A stretch of 64,000 nucleotides of DNA from Anaerolineaceae bacterium (GCA_002702065.1 NZXX01000002.1:124001-188000), one strand, 5' to 3'; shown: positions 41,924-50,985, numbered from the stretch's first letter. Made by a program: numbers and translations. The notes: generated by a model from the sequence alone, not told the origin.

Positions 41924-44900
41924 GTGGCATCGGCAAGTTATCAACTGGAACATTTTTATTATGGGCCGTTTGTGCGCGACAACCAGCCGGATGGCGAGGC
42001 GCGTCTGCTGGCCTATTCTAGCGGCATGAAGCAGGAACTGGCGGAAGAACTGGCCTCGCAGGGCACCCTACCGCCATTGGATGGTGTACCGGATGGCGCA
42101 TGGGCCATCGTGCGGGGAAAAGGTGTGCCCTTTCTGATGATTCAGGCGCAGCGCGGTGCTGCCGGGCAGTTGATGCGCCATTATGTGGTGATGCAGTCGG
42201 ATGTGCTGCGGTCGCTGGGGGGCAACCTCGACGTCCTGAAAGCGTGTGTCGAAACCGAGATGCCTGTCTATGACCGGCTTGGTGACCGGCTGCCGCCGCT
42301 GCATGTGCCGCAGGCGGGTCCGCCCGGCCCGGAGGCGCAAATTGATCACATTCTGGAATTAATGAATCATACGCATAACCGTACCGATGTGATCGAATCG
42401 CTGCTGTCGGCTGTCGTCGGCGGCGTACAGATTGTGGTGCAGCATGCCCCGGCGGCGCTTGAGCCACGCGTCGATTTTGTGAAGGGACTGCTTGCGCTGC
42501 TGCCACCCCCGGCGCGTTTTGGTGTCACCTTTGCTACCCACAGCGAACCGGATTCGCGGGTGAATGCCCAGATTCGCTTTTCGTCGAGCGAAAATCCGCC
42601 GCCGGAGACACTGGTGTTTCATTGGCCGGACGCAGCGATCAGCGGCAAGATCGTGGAAGATGATTACAGCCACTTCATGATCAGCCAGCTACGGCTGGAC
42701 GCGGACCTGGTGGTCAAGGAAACGGGCGCATTAACAACGATTGCCGCCTGGCGTATCCGGCAGGGCGATTCGCTGGCCGACGCGCTGGGATATGCCTCGT
42801 ATCGCAAGGCGCTCGACCATGCCCTGCGGCAGAATCAGCCCGTCGAAATTGATGACGTATCGGACGTGCTGGCACGCGATCAGACGCTGGACGACGATAT
42901 GCGCCGGTTATACGCCAATCACCTGCTGGCGTTCTCGCTGGCGCTGGGGGATATGCAGTATGCGGACCCGCTGGCGACACTGGTGCGCCACAACCGCGAG
43001 CTGGAAACCGTTACGCGCCAGAAGTTGCAGGAAGCGCTGCGCGACGGCAATGCCGAACTGGTGTATACGACCCTGGTGCGCTGGCTGGGCAGCCCGACAG
43101 GCCCGCAAGGCAGCGAGTGGCTGCAACTGGCGCATGAGGCCATTCTGGCGTATATGGATCAGCTGGGGCAGGCCGGGAATATTGACGGAGTCAATACGCT
43201 GCTCAACGAGATTCAGCGGGCCGACCCCGGTGTCGAGGTCAGCCGGGTGGTGCCGAAACTGGTTGAAATGAGTCTGCCGCTTAGCCTGCGCCATCGTTCT
43301 CTGGCCGAAACCACGTTTCTGCTGGCGATCAATTATCTCGACGTGCCTGTGTTAACCAACATGCTGAGCGCGCCGCGTTATGTGGCACAGCTGCCCGCAC
43401 CGGTTGGCCGACTGGTCCCCTTTCTGAGTCAATCCACCCCGGACCCCGCCCCTGCTGGCTTGCTGATCGAAGTGGCCCGCGCCTTCGATAATCAGTGGCA
43501 GCCGCTGGTTCTGTTGAGGATGGCCGAAGCCGGGCTGATGGCAGACCACATCGACCTGATAGACAGCAGCGCGCTGGCCGGGTTGGTCGAGGTGGCAAAA
43601 ACCCGCTGGGGCAGGCAGTCTGCCCAGTTAATGCGCTGGCTGGTTACCGAGCTGTCCGAAGAGGAACGTCTTCCGCTGCTGGATGAACCGTCACGGCTGC
43701 TGCAAATCCTGCTGCTGCTGGGGGAATATCCGCTGTTGTCGCAGGAAATGCTGCATCAGTCGCGCGTGTTGTACCCCGGCGACGCACAGGTCGACTATGC
43801 ACTGATGGTCCAGCAGCTTTTTGCCGAAACCCAGCTCGATCCGCCCGTTGCGATGGCTGCGCTCACGGCCATTGAAGCCGGTGGTATCCGGTCGGTGCCG
43901 CTGTTGATGGCGCAGATTGGGGTGCTGCAAAGCCACGAGCCGCAGGAAGCCCTTGATCCGCTGGCGGCACGCATAACGCGGTCGCTGTTCGACGACCCAT
44001 CCGTCCTGGGCGTGATGCAGCACCGGCCCATGCATGAACTGCTGCGCTATTATCTGCGGCAGAACGATGTCCCCGGCGCAACCCGAATTGCCAGCCTGTT
44101 CCCGGATGTGGCGGCCCATCATGGCAATGCTGGCATCGTGATGATGATCCGCATGTTCAAAGCCATGTACCGGGGCGATGAAAAGGAATTGCAGGTGGCA
44201 GGGCTGGAACTGCTGCGCCGCTATATCCGGCAGTCCGACACGGCGTCGGCGCGGCGGGCGATTACGCATTTCGGGCGCGAACTGGGCCTGCAAGTGCGTG
44301 AGGCGCTGGAAGCAACCTACCGCGTCAAACGGTTGATGAGTGGCATTGGTTTTGATGATTACGGCCATTTTCTGCACACGACCGTCGAACTGCTGGAAAG
44401 TACAGCGCGGGCCTATGCGGACAATCGCAATCTGCCAACATTGGGCGCGCTGGTCAATACCGTGCAGAGCCTGAGTGGTGGTTTGATGGATGATGAAAGC
44501 CAGGCGATTGCGCAGTCTGTGCTGGCGGTGGGTCAGGCGGTGACCACGCTGGGTGAAGATTGCAGCGCCAAGACGCCGCGTGATCGGGACAAATATATTG
44601 ATGCGCTGCTGCAAGGCGCCACCGACCCGCGCTGTGCGCTGGATGTGCTGTGGATTGTCGGCGGATACTTCGCCAATGGCCGCCGCTACCGGCTGCACCT
44701 CAGCACGGTGCCGCACCCGCTGGCGGAACGTTCGGCGTCGGCCTTGAAGGAAGATTCCGAAATCAGCCACCAACTGCTGCGCGGTGTGGTTCAGGCATTT
44801 CCACCGGACAAAGAGTGGGGCGTGACGGCGGAGGCTATTCGCGGCGAGGTCGAGAGCCTGTGGAGCACGCTTGATGAATCGATGCGGCGGGACCGGGTGC

Positions 44901-45079
44901 GCAATCTGGCGATTGACTTTCAGCGGCTGGCGCAACTGGTGATTCTTATCAGCGAAAATGGGGATGCACGGGCGCTGCAAGACACCAGCCAGGGGCGCAA
45001 GCTGGACGAGGGCCGGACTCAGCCGAAGAGTACGCTGGAGTTTTACCGGTATCTGCACGGATACTTCAAGACGTCGTAA
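41924..45079 (+). CDS. Large protein of unknown function
   Basis: This 1051-residue protein starts with GTG and has no signal peptide or membrane helix. Residues about 1-250 are mixed alpha/beta (SYQLEHFYYGPFVRDNQ; LLAYSSGMKQELAEEL; RHYVVMQSDVLRSLGG) and recall the N-terminal domain of GTPase-associated proteins (GAP1 group), but the match is weak. The remaining 800 residues look wholly alpha-helical, like a TPR or HEAT-type solenoid. No enzyme motif is seen. It has its own promoter and no partner gene; a GTPase or vWA gene, expected near GAP1-type proteins, is absent. Confidence 0.85.
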   Translation: MASASYQLEHFYYGPFVRDNQPDGEARLLAYSSGMKQELAEELASQGTLPPLDGVPDGAWAIVRGKGVPFLMIQAQRGAAGQLMRHYVVMQSDVLRSLGGNLDVLKACVETEMPVYDRLGDRLPPLHVPQAGPPGPEAQIDHILELMNHTHNRTDVIESLLSAVVGGVQIVVQHAPAALEPRVDFVKGLLALLPPPARFGVTFATHSEPDSRVNAQIRFSSSENPPPETLVFHWPDAAISGKIVEDDYSHFMISQLRLDADLVVKETGALTTIAAWRIRQGDSLADALGYASYRKALDHALRQNQPVEIDDVSDVLARDQTLDDDMRRLYANHLLAFSLALGDMQYADPLATLVRHNRELETVTRQKLQEALRDGNAELVYTTLVRWLGSPTGPQGSEWLQLAHEAILAYMDQLGQAGNIDGVNTLLNEIQRADPGVEVSRVVPKLVEMSLPLSLRHRSLAETTFLLAINYLDVPVLTNMLSAPRYVAQLPAPVGRLVPFLSQSTPDPAPAGLLIEVARAFDNQWQPLVLLRMAEAGLMADHIDLIDSSALAGLVEVAKTRWGRQSAQLMRWLVTELSEEERLPLLDEPSRLLQILLLLGEYPLLSQEMLHQSRVLYPGDAQVDYALMVQQLFAETQLDPPVAMAALTAIEAGGIRSVPLLMAQIGVLQSHEPQEALDPLAARITRSLFDDPSVLGVMQHRPMHELLRYYLRQNDVPGATRIASLFPDVAAHHGNAGIVMMIRMFKAMYRGDEKELQVAGLELLRRYIRQSDTASARRAITHFGRELGLQVREALEATYRVKRLMSGIGFDDYGHFLHTTVELLESTARAYADNRNLPTLGALVNTVQSLSGGLMDDESQAIAQSVLAVGQAVTTLGEDCSAKTPRDRDKYIDALLQGATDPRCALDVLWIVGGYFANGRRYRLHLSTVPHPLAERSASALKEDSEISHQLLRGVVQAFPPDKEWGVTAEAIRGEVESLWSTLDESMRRDRVRNLAIDFQRLAQLVILISENGDARALQDTSQGRKLDEGRTQPKSTLEFYRYLHGYFKTS

Positions 45080-45089
45080 CAACGCTTCA

Positions 45090-45131
45090 GGGCGCACCCA
45101 CCGCTGCGCCCCCCGGAAAACCCTATCCGGG
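45090..45131. terminator. Hairpins between convergent genes
   Basis: GGGCGCA pairs with TGCGCCC (45090-45111), and next to it CCCCGGA pairs with TCCGGGG (45112-45131). The second overlaps the end of the DinB-like gene. T-runs are lacking, so termination is only likely, not certain. Confidence 0.4.
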
Positions 45132-45641
45132 GACTTCGGCCCTGGCCTGAGCAATCCAGTCCGCGTCTGTGGCCACCTTGTTCTGCCCAAGAAACAGATT
45201 CAGGTGCGCACCATGTTCCTGAACATGCCGCATGGTGTAGATTTGCAGCTCCAGAAAACCCAGTTCCATAAAAGGAAACGTACAAAGCTGGTGGGCTTTT
45301 TCATCAGTGAGTCCTTCGATAACCGTCTGGCATTTCCGGCGACCATGCAGCAGATAGCTGCGGATGTCCGCTTTGGTATAAGGTGATTCGGGAAGCTGAC
45401 CACGCAGAAACGGCGCGGGCGGCTTGAAGCCTTCATAATCACCCGTCAGGTAAAGGTCGAGCCAGGACAGGGTATGAAAAGCCACATACCAGAACTGTCC
45501 GTACCGGGCATCATCCTCATCTTCCCATACGGCGGCTGTCCACAGATGATCGGGACAGTTGCGGATCGCATCATCCAGCATATCAATCGCTGCTCCATAT
45601 TGCTGCCAGATCAGTGTCTTAAAAGCTGTATCCATTTGCAT
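45123..45641 (-). CDS. DinB-like four-helix protein
   Basis: This 172-residue protein fits the DinB/YfiT-like superfamily, four-helix bundles that often bind a metal through three His residues. Candidates are His in FWYVAFHTLSWLDLYL and two His in TMRHVQEHGAHLNLFLGQ. The family includes thiol transferases for bacillithiol or mycothiol and many unknown members; the name comes from DNA-damage induction in Bacillus, which is not proof of function. It is divergent from a GyrI-like gene whose promoter carries an SOS-type palindrome about 115 bases from this start, so a shared control is possible. Confidence 0.78.
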   Translation of the reverse strand: MQMDTAFKTLIWQQYGAAIDMLDDAIRNCPDHLWTAAVWEDEDDARYGQFWYVAFHTLSWLDLYLTGDYEGFKPPAPFLRGQLPESPYTKADIRSYLLHGRRKCQTVIEGLTDEKAHQLCTFPFMELGFLELQIYTMRHVQEHGAHLNLFLGQNKVATDADWIAQARAEVPG

Positions 45642-45746
45642 GCCTGCCTTTCAATGCCAGTTGTTGTTCGACTACATGACCGATTGAGGGAGTCTAACGC
45701 CTGTTGTGTTGTTGCACAAGTGTTCTAAAACCAGCCGTTTATCACC

Positions 45747-45775
45747 TTGACTCTAGAACAAAAGTTCTATAAAAT
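45747..45775 (+). promoter_or_regulatory. Sigma-70 promoter with LexA-type operator in the spacer
   Basis: TTGACT (45747-45752) and TAAAAT (45770-45775) have the ideal 17-base spacing. The spacer is almost filled by the perfect palindrome TAGAACAAAAGTTCTA (45754-45769), which matches GAAC-N4-GTTC, the LexA box of Gram-positive bacteria. A repressor bound here would block RNA polymerase. The downstream gene is GyrI-like, and E. coli gyrI (sbmC) is a known SOS gene. Confidence 0.75.
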
Positions 45776-45816
45776 AGATCATATCTGATCATTATTGTAT
45801 TTGGAAAAGAGTTTCC

Positions 45817-46320
45817 ATGGCCTACAATGTCCCGATTGTGGTTCAGCGGGCACAGTGCCCGGTGGTGGGCATTTCTCTGGTGACGACGGTAAAGGCAGCC
45901 GCAGAGCAGCACACTGTCAAAGAGGCTGAAGCGATGCTGTTAAAACGGAGTGCGGAAGTGTTGAATCGGACCGGCAGCGCGCGGGTGCTGATTCAGATTT
46001 ATCCCCAGGATGTGATGTTTAACGACGAAGTGCCCTATACGCATATCGTCGGTTTTCCGGTGGAAGCATTGCGCGAGATTCCCAAGGGGATGGTTGGGCA
46101 TATTATCCCGGCGGGTGAATATGTGCGGGTGACTCATTCCGGCCCGGAATCCGAACTGCCGGAAACCTATGACTATATCTACAGGCAATGGTTGGCGACC
46201 TCCGGTTATGGGTCGGCAGGATACGACTTTGAACTGTGGGATGACCGTTACCAGCCGGAACAGGCGGACAATGAAATCGAGTTGTACGTCGCGCTTCAGA
46301 CAGCGCCTATCGCGTCCTGA
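45817..46320 (+). CDS. GyrI-like effector-binding domain protein
   Basis: This 167-residue protein consists of a single GyrI-like (AraC effector-binding) domain. Strands and conserved residues read VQRAQCPVVGISLVTTVKAA, MVGHIIPAGEYVRVTHSGP, then the helix TYDYIYRQWLATSGYG and the closing strand NEIELYVALQ. Stand-alone members bind small molecules or, as in E. coli GyrI, inhibit DNA gyrase; some hydrolyse drugs. The Glu in the expected ligand position is in DFELWDDRY. The ATG at 45817 is preceded by GGAAAAGAG. The promoter has a LexA-type operator, which supports a DNA-damage role. Confidence 0.82.
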   Translation: MAYNVPIVVQRAQCPVVGISLVTTVKAAAEQHTVKEAEAMLLKRSAEVLNRTGSARVLIQIYPQDVMFNDEVPYTHIVGFPVEALREIPKGMVGHIIPAGEYVRVTHSGPESELPETYDYIYRQWLATSGYGSAGYDFELWDDRYQPEQADNEIELYVALQTAPIAS

Positions 46321-46490
46321 AGATTGCAGACCGCAGATGCTTGCATGAAGTAGGCAGGCATCGTGACCTGCCCTGCTTTTGCCAACAGTGGACGAATAGA
46401 ACCTCGCAGGATTTTCTCATGGGGTTCTATTTTTGATTCCGGCGGCGTTGCGCTAAAGTGTTGTGGTTGCCGGCAACGCAGGCGCAGCCG

Positions 46491-46520
46491 TTGGTTGAGC
46501 GCCGGATTTGCAGGCATAAT
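46491..46520 (+). promoter_or_regulatory. Possible promoter of the secreted hydrolase gene
   Basis: TTGGTT (46491-46496) and CATAAT (46515-46520) are spaced by 18 bases, 33 bases before the ATG at 46554. Confidence 0.35.
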
Positions 46521-46553
46521 CAACCGTTCGTGAGTGACGAGGAACAGGTGTCG

Positions 46554-47582
46554 ATGTTGAAGCCCGGACGCCGCTTTACGCTGATATTGGTGATGATGAC
46601 GCTGGGGTTGGCTGTGTCGGTCAGCCTGCACGCGCAGGAAACCGAAACCCCTGCCCCGACCGAAACGCCCGTTTTTGAAGTGGGCACGGAGCTGACCGTT
46701 GAAGCGCTGCGGCAGCTCGAAATCGAGGGCAGCGATATTCTGGTGGAACAGACGCTGGATGCCGGGGTCAATTACTCCCGCTATATTGCCAGCTATACCT
46801 CCGACGGCAACAAGATTTATGGGTTGCTGACGATTCCGTTTGGCGACCCGCCCGAAGGTGGCTTCAAGGCGGTTGTGTTTAATCACGGGTTTATCCCCCC
46901 GGCCACCTACGTGACGACCGAGCGTTACGTCGCTTATGTCGATGCGCTGGCCCGCAGCGGCTTTGTCGTGTTCAAGATTGATATGCGCGGCCACGGCCAA
47001 TCCGAAGGTGAACCGCAGGGGTCCTATTTTTCGCCGGGTTATGCCATTGATGCCATCAGCGCGCTGAAAAGCCTGCAACAGATAGACATTGTTGACCCGG
47101 ATGGCATTGGCATGTGGGGGCACAGCATGGCGGGCAATCTGGTGCTGCGGGCCATGCTGATGGAACCGGACGTCAAAGCCGGGGTGATCTGGGCCGGGGC
47201 AGTCTACAGCTACGACGACCTGACGCGCTATGCTATCTCCGATCCGTCGTTTACGCCCTCGGTCAGCCAGCAGTTCCCGGCGCGGCGAATGGGGCAGGTG
47301 CTGCGCGAAGTGTACGGCCCGCCGAATACCGCCGAACCCTACTGGCAGGCGGTGTCGCTGACGGAACATATCGACTATCTGGAAGGCCCGATTCAGTTGC
47401 ATCATGCCCGCAACGACGATGTCGTCAATATCGGTTACTCGGAAGATCTGAGCGCGGTACTGGCACAGAACGGCAAGTTCCACGAATACTATAAGTATGA
47501 CGGCGGTGGACATAACATCAGTTCGCCCTATTTTGACGAAGCCATGCGACGCACGATCATCTTTTTCCAGACGTATCTGTAA
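46554..47582 (+). CDS. Secreted alpha/beta hydrolase (dienelactone hydrolase/acyl-peptidase-like)
   Basis: This 342-residue protein has a signal peptide (LKPGRRFTLILVMMTLGLAV SVSLHAQ) and a Thr/Pro/Glu-rich linker (ETETPAPTETP). The alpha/beta hydrolase domain has the oxyanion region VVFNHGFIPP, the segment IDMRGHGQSEG, the nucleophile elbow WGHSMAG, the acid in HHARNDDVV and the His in DGGGHNISSP. A mixed family of S9-like peptidases and esterases has these features, so the substrate is open. The ATG at 46554 is chosen because the signal peptide starts there and AGGTG precedes it. Confidence 0.85.
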   Translation: MLKPGRRFTLILVMMTLGLAVSVSLHAQETETPAPTETPVFEVGTELTVEALRQLEIEGSDILVEQTLDAGVNYSRYIASYTSDGNKIYGLLTIPFGDPPEGGFKAVVFNHGFIPPATYVTTERYVAYVDALARSGFVVFKIDMRGHGQSEGEPQGSYFSPGYAIDAISALKSLQQIDIVDPDGIGMWGHSMAGNLVLRAMLMEPDVKAGVIWAGAVYSYDDLTRYAISDPSFTPSVSQQFPARRMGQVLREVYGPPNTAEPYWQAVSLTEHIDYLEGPIQLHHARNDDVVNIGYSEDLSAVLAQNGKFHEYYKYDGGGHNISSPYFDEAMRRTIIFFQTYL

Positions 47583-47956
47583 GTGCTGCGACTGATAAAT
47601 GTTCAAAACTGTAGGGGAGGGCCCGTGTGCCTTCCTACCGGGTCGCTCCTTACCGGACGCAGCAGCAAGTACAAACGGATTATTCTTATGGGGTATTGTA
47701 GGGACGCCGTGTACCCATAGGGCATAAGATGGCGTTGGCGAACTCATTTTTCAGTTTTCCTTTACCCACGACCCCCTCCCGGCCTCCCCCGAATTCGGGG
47801 AGGTGGCTGCCGCAGGTAGACGGAGGGGGTTCAGTGAAGCAGCTAGCTTGCGTACCGATGAATTCGCCCACAGCATCATATAAATGCTACGTCCAAGACA
47901 TACTCAACAGAGTATCGGGCGCGTTAAATGGTTGAATAACACATAAAGGATATTGC
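47583..47956. other. Repeat-rich intergenic region
   Basis: This 374-base region has no credible gene. It holds a hairpin (GTAGGGGAGG with CCTTCCTAC, 47612-47639), a TGTAGGGACGCCGTG-type word near 47697, and a GAATTC-centred GC palindrome element at 47769-47831. The SDR promoter must lie in its right half. Confidence 0.6.
47769..47831. repeat. GAATTC-centred palindromic repeat element
   Basis: Outer words ACCCCCTCC and GGAGGGGGT are inverted repeats, and the core CTCCCCCGAATTCGGGGAG (47783-47801) is a near-perfect palindrome. It shares the core with the repeats flanking the priA insert but differs to the right (GTGGCTGCCGCAGG). Confidence 0.7.
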
Positions 47957-48709
47957 ATGACAGAAGGTGTACTGGCAGGACAGGTTGCGCTGGTGACGGG
48001 CGCAGGCGGTGGCATTGGGTCGGCGGTGACGCAGCGGCTGGCCCAGGCAGGGGCGCGGGTGGTGATGACGTACCGCAGCAGCGCCGACGAAACCCACGCG
48101 CTGGCGGCAGGGCTGCCCGGCGACGATCATATGGTGGTGCAGGTGCAGGTCGACGACAGCGACGCCCTCAAAGCACTGGCGGACCAGGTGCGGGCGCGTT
48201 ATGGGAGGCTGGATATTCTGGTGAATAATGCCGGGGCGACCCGCTTTGTGCCGCATGATGATCTGGACGCGCTCGACGATGATCTGATCGACATGATCTT
48301 TCGTACCAACTGGCGCGGCGCATTTGCCTGTGTGCGCGCCTTCAAAGACCTGCTGGCCGAAGGGGATGGCGGCGTGGTCATCAACATGTCGTCAATCGCC
48401 GGGACGACCGGGCTGGGCAGCAACGTGGCTTATGCCGCCTCCAAAGCCGGGCTGGATTCGATGACCCGTTCGCTGGGTCGGGCGCTGGCCCCTCAAATCC
48501 GGTTCGTGTCGGTGTCGCCCGGTCTGGTCGAGGGCAAGTATGCGTCATCGTTCGACCCGGCGTGGAAACAGGGGCACGTGGACCAGACGCCGCTGGGCCG
48601 GCTGGCGACGGGGGACGATGTGGCGGATATGGTGCTGGCCGCCGCTGCCTACATGCCGCTGACAACCGGCGTGATTCTCAATGTGGATGGCGGGCGGTTT
48701 TTGCCCTAG
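47957..48709 (+). CDS. Short-chain dehydrogenase/reductase
   Basis: This 250-residue oxidoreductase has a Rossmann fold with the cofactor loop TGAGGGIGSAV, NNAG in ILVNNAGATRFVP, the Ser in INMSSIAG and the catalytic YxxxK as YAASKAG. An acidic or basic residue after strand 2 (TYRSSADE) suggests NADP preference. The C-terminal GVILNVDGGRFLP is typical of 3-oxoacyl-ACP reductase-like members, but a sugar or polyol dehydrogenase is equally possible. A second SDR follows 140 bases later and may be related in function. Confidence 0.9.
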   Translation: MTEGVLAGQVALVTGAGGGIGSAVTQRLAQAGARVVMTYRSSADETHALAAGLPGDDHMVVQVQVDDSDALKALADQVRARYGRLDILVNNAGATRFVPHDDLDALDDDLIDMIFRTNWRGAFACVRAFKDLLAEGDGGVVINMSSIAGTTGLGSNVAYAASKAGLDSMTRSLGRALAPQIRFVSVSPGLVEGKYASSFDPAWKQGHVDQTPLGRLATGDDVADMVLAAAAYMPLTTGVILNVDGGRFLP

Positions 48710-48710
48710 C

Positions 48711-48813
48711 AGTTGACAGTCTACAGTCATCAGTTTTCAGTCACAGACAGCTTTGATAAATCTGTGCAGTCTGGATAGCGCAGTCATGAATTGACAACGG
48801 ATAACTGTCAACT
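48711..48813. repeat. Inverted repeat between two SDR genes
   Basis: AGTTGACAGT (48711-48720) is the exact inverse complement of ACTGTCAACT (48804-48813). Between them lie CAGTTTTCAGTCACAGAC-type words, and a similar CAGTTTTCAGTTGTCAG word recurs downstream of the second SDR (near 49635). This looks like a decayed or spreading repeat rather than a gene. Confidence 0.55.
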
Positions 48814-48849
48814 TAAAACTATTCTTCTTGTAGAAAGGAAAGACGAGCA

Positions 48850-49623
48850 ATGCGTTTTGAGAATAAAGTCGCGGTGGTGACCGGGGGCGGCATGGGCATT
48901 GGCCGGGCGGGGTCGCTGGCGTTTGCGGCGGACGGGGCGGCGGTGGTGGTGGCGGATGTCAACGTGGAAGCCGCCAACAAGGTCGTGGCCGAGATTGAGG
49001 CGGCTGGCGGTAAGGCGCTGGCGGTGATCGCCGATGTCTCGAAACAGGCGGATGCCGACCGCATTGCGCAGCAGGCTGTCGAGACATTTGGCGGGGTGGA
49101 TTTTCTGCTGAACAACGCCGGAATCCAGACCTATGGCACGCTGACGGAAACCGACGAAGAATTGTGGGATCGCACGATAAATATCAACCTGAAGGGCATG
49201 TATCTGGTGGCGAAGGCCTGCGTGCCGGAGATGCTGAAACGCGGCGGCGGGTCGGTCGTCAATATCGCTTCGATTCAAGGCCTTGCCAACCAGCGCCGGG
49301 TAGCGGCCTATGCCACGTCCAAAGGCGGTATCATTGCGCTGACTCGGTCGATGAGTGTGGATTATGTCGGGCAGGGCATCCGCACCAATGCGATTTGCCC
49401 CGGCGGTGTGGATACGCCGATGATGCACTGGACCGTCGGCCTGAGTGTGCCGGAAGATCAGATCCGCGACACCATCCGCGAAGCCGGAAAATCCTATCCG
49501 ATTGGGCGACTGGCTCAGCCGGAGGAGATCGCCAAAGTGGCGACGTTCCTGTGCAGCGATGATGCGTCGTTCATGTCCGGCAGCATCGTGGTGGTGGATG
49601 GCGGCTATATGTCGCTGTTGTAG
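48850..49623 (+). CDS. Short-chain dehydrogenase/reductase
   Basis: This 257-residue SDR has the cofactor loop TGGGMGIGRAG, DVN after strand 2 (VVVADVNVEAAN; Asp suggests NAD preference), NNAG in FLLNNAGIQTYG, the catalytic Ser in NIASIQG and YATSKGG. The end SGSIVVVDGGYMSLL is standard for the glucose/ribitol dehydrogenase-like group. The ATG at 48850 follows GAAAGGAAAGACGAGC. Together with the preceding SDR it may belong to a sugar or polyol pathway; no marker gene adjoins. A strong terminator lies 127 bases after its stop codon. Confidence 0.92.
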   Translation: MRFENKVAVVTGGGMGIGRAGSLAFAADGAAVVVADVNVEAANKVVAEIEAAGGKALAVIADVSKQADADRIAQQAVETFGGVDFLLNNAGIQTYGTLTETDEELWDRTININLKGMYLVAKACVPEMLKRGGGSVVNIASIQGLANQRRVAAYATSKGGIIALTRSMSVDYVGQGIRTNAICPGGVDTPMMHWTVGLSVPEDQIRDTIREAGKSYPIGRLAQPEEIAKVATFLCSDDASFMSGSIVVVDGGYMSLL

Positions 49624-49749
49624 GGGAGATAGTTCTTAGTTTTCAGTTGTCAGAAAACCCGCCACAAACGTATGCATCGGTAGGGGCCGATCTGGTCGTT
49701 ATCAGATGAGCGTATCGGGCGGATAGGGTTGGATAACCCATAAACGCGA

Positions 49750-49784
49750 ACAGGCTGACAGAAGGTGATGTCAGCCTGTTTTTG
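49750..49784 (+). terminator. Intrinsic terminator after second SDR gene
   Basis: ACAGGCTGAC pairs perfectly with GTCAGCCTGT, followed by TTTTTGTG. Confidence 0.85.
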
Positions 49785-49860
49785 TGTGATTGCGCAAGAG
49801 AACGGCTGTAAAAGCGCTTCGCAAACGCCCCTACAGCAAGTCGTGAAACGACGGATGCGC

Positions 49861-50985
49861 CTAGTTGGTGGTGACGCCCGCCAGGTCAGGCATGATGTCA
49901 AACGTCGCCATTACCGACGCCAGATCACTGTATTGTTCGTCCAGTTCATCCGCGTTGAGGTCGACATCGGCGGCGCTAAAACGCAGGTTGGCGACATGCA
50001 GCTTGTTATCCTGCCCGTTGAGCAGCACCGCGAGGCCGCTTTGCGGGTCGCCATCGACGGTGCGATAGCTGTAGGACACGGCATACCCTTCGTTGCCATC
50101 GCGGCTGACGGGTTCCACGCTGAGGATGTTCGCGCCAGCACGAAGCTGCTCGACCCAATTGCGAGCATCATCCTCGCTGCTGACGGCTGCGTCTGCTTCG
50201 GTTTCCACGCGCAGGGTGGCGTCGTTGCCTTCGATGCTGGTTGGCCGACCGGGGGCGCTGTCTGCCAGAGTCCAGTCTGCCGGGTAGCGGATGATGTGTG
50301 TGTCCTGCTGGTCAAAATAGGCTTTCCAGTTGAGCGGCAGACTGGCGTAGGTGCTGTTGGCTTTCACGGATTCGGTGACGTTATCCACCAGATAGCGCAG
50401 GGCGTCGATGGCATTTTCGGGCATGACGACGCGCACCGAGTAGATCCACTCGCCATCGGTCCATGCCGTCTGGCGTGCGACATAATCCTGCCCGTTGGAG
50501 GTCAGGGCAAAGTCGAACACCATATGGTCATCGACGCGGGTGCGGCTGTTGGTGTCTGCCGCTTCGTACTGGCTCCAACTGCTGTCCAGTCGGGCGTCGC
50601 TGAAATGCGTGTCCACATCATCGAGCGTCAGGCCTGCTTCGCTGGCTTCATCCACGATGGCGGGCCGGTCAATATCGACCTGAATGATGCTCTGGGCACT
50701 CTGATTGGAGAAGACCGCCCGCACGTTGTTGGCGGATGTGATCGGCTGCGAGGGTGTCCAGCCGCTGGGCTGGGCCACAGTGAACAATCCGCTTGGGTGC
50801 AGGTAAGTCTGCTCGAAGGTGATACTTTCGGTTTCCGGTGGGGGTGGCAGAGTCGGGGCCGCAGTTGGCTCGACCTGCTGCACAGGGGTGCGAACATTTT
50901 GCGACAACAGCGGCATGATGGCTGACAACCCCATAATGCCAACCATTCCAAAGCCGATAATATACGTCCAGCGTTTTAACGACAT
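49861..50985 (-). CDS. Membrane-anchored exported protein, unknown function
   Basis: This 374-residue protein has an N-terminal membrane anchor or uncleaved signal (LKRWTYIIGFGMVGIMGLSA IMPLL) and a Pro/Thr/Glu linker (TPVQQVEPTAAPTLPPPPET). Two similar beta-rich domains follow, each with a PsbP-like start: YLHPSGLFTVAQPSGWTPSQ and IIRYPADWTLADSAPG. PsbP-like folds serve as extracytoplasmic binding or assembly modules; no function is known here. The ATG at 50985 has GGAGTC upstream and begins at the hydrophobic segment, whereas an upstream in-frame start adds unrelated residues. It is divergent from the M24 peptidase gene. Confidence 0.75.
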   Translation of the reverse strand: MSLKRWTYIIGFGMVGIMGLSAIMPLLSQNVRTPVQQVEPTAAPTLPPPPETESITFEQTYLHPSGLFTVAQPSGWTPSQPITSANNVRAVFSNQSAQSIIQVDIDRPAIVDEASEAGLTLDDVDTHFSDARLDSSWSQYEAADTNSRTRVDDHMVFDFALTSNGQDYVARQTAWTDGEWIYSVRVVMPENAIDALRYLVDNVTESVKANSTYASLPLNWKAYFDQQDTHIIRYPADWTLADSAPGRPTSIEGNDATLRVETEADAAVSSEDDARNWVEQLRAGANILSVEPVSRDGNEGYAVSYSYRTVDGDPQSGLAVLLNGQDNKLHVANLRFSAADVDLNADELDEQYSDLASVMATFDIMPDLAGVTTN

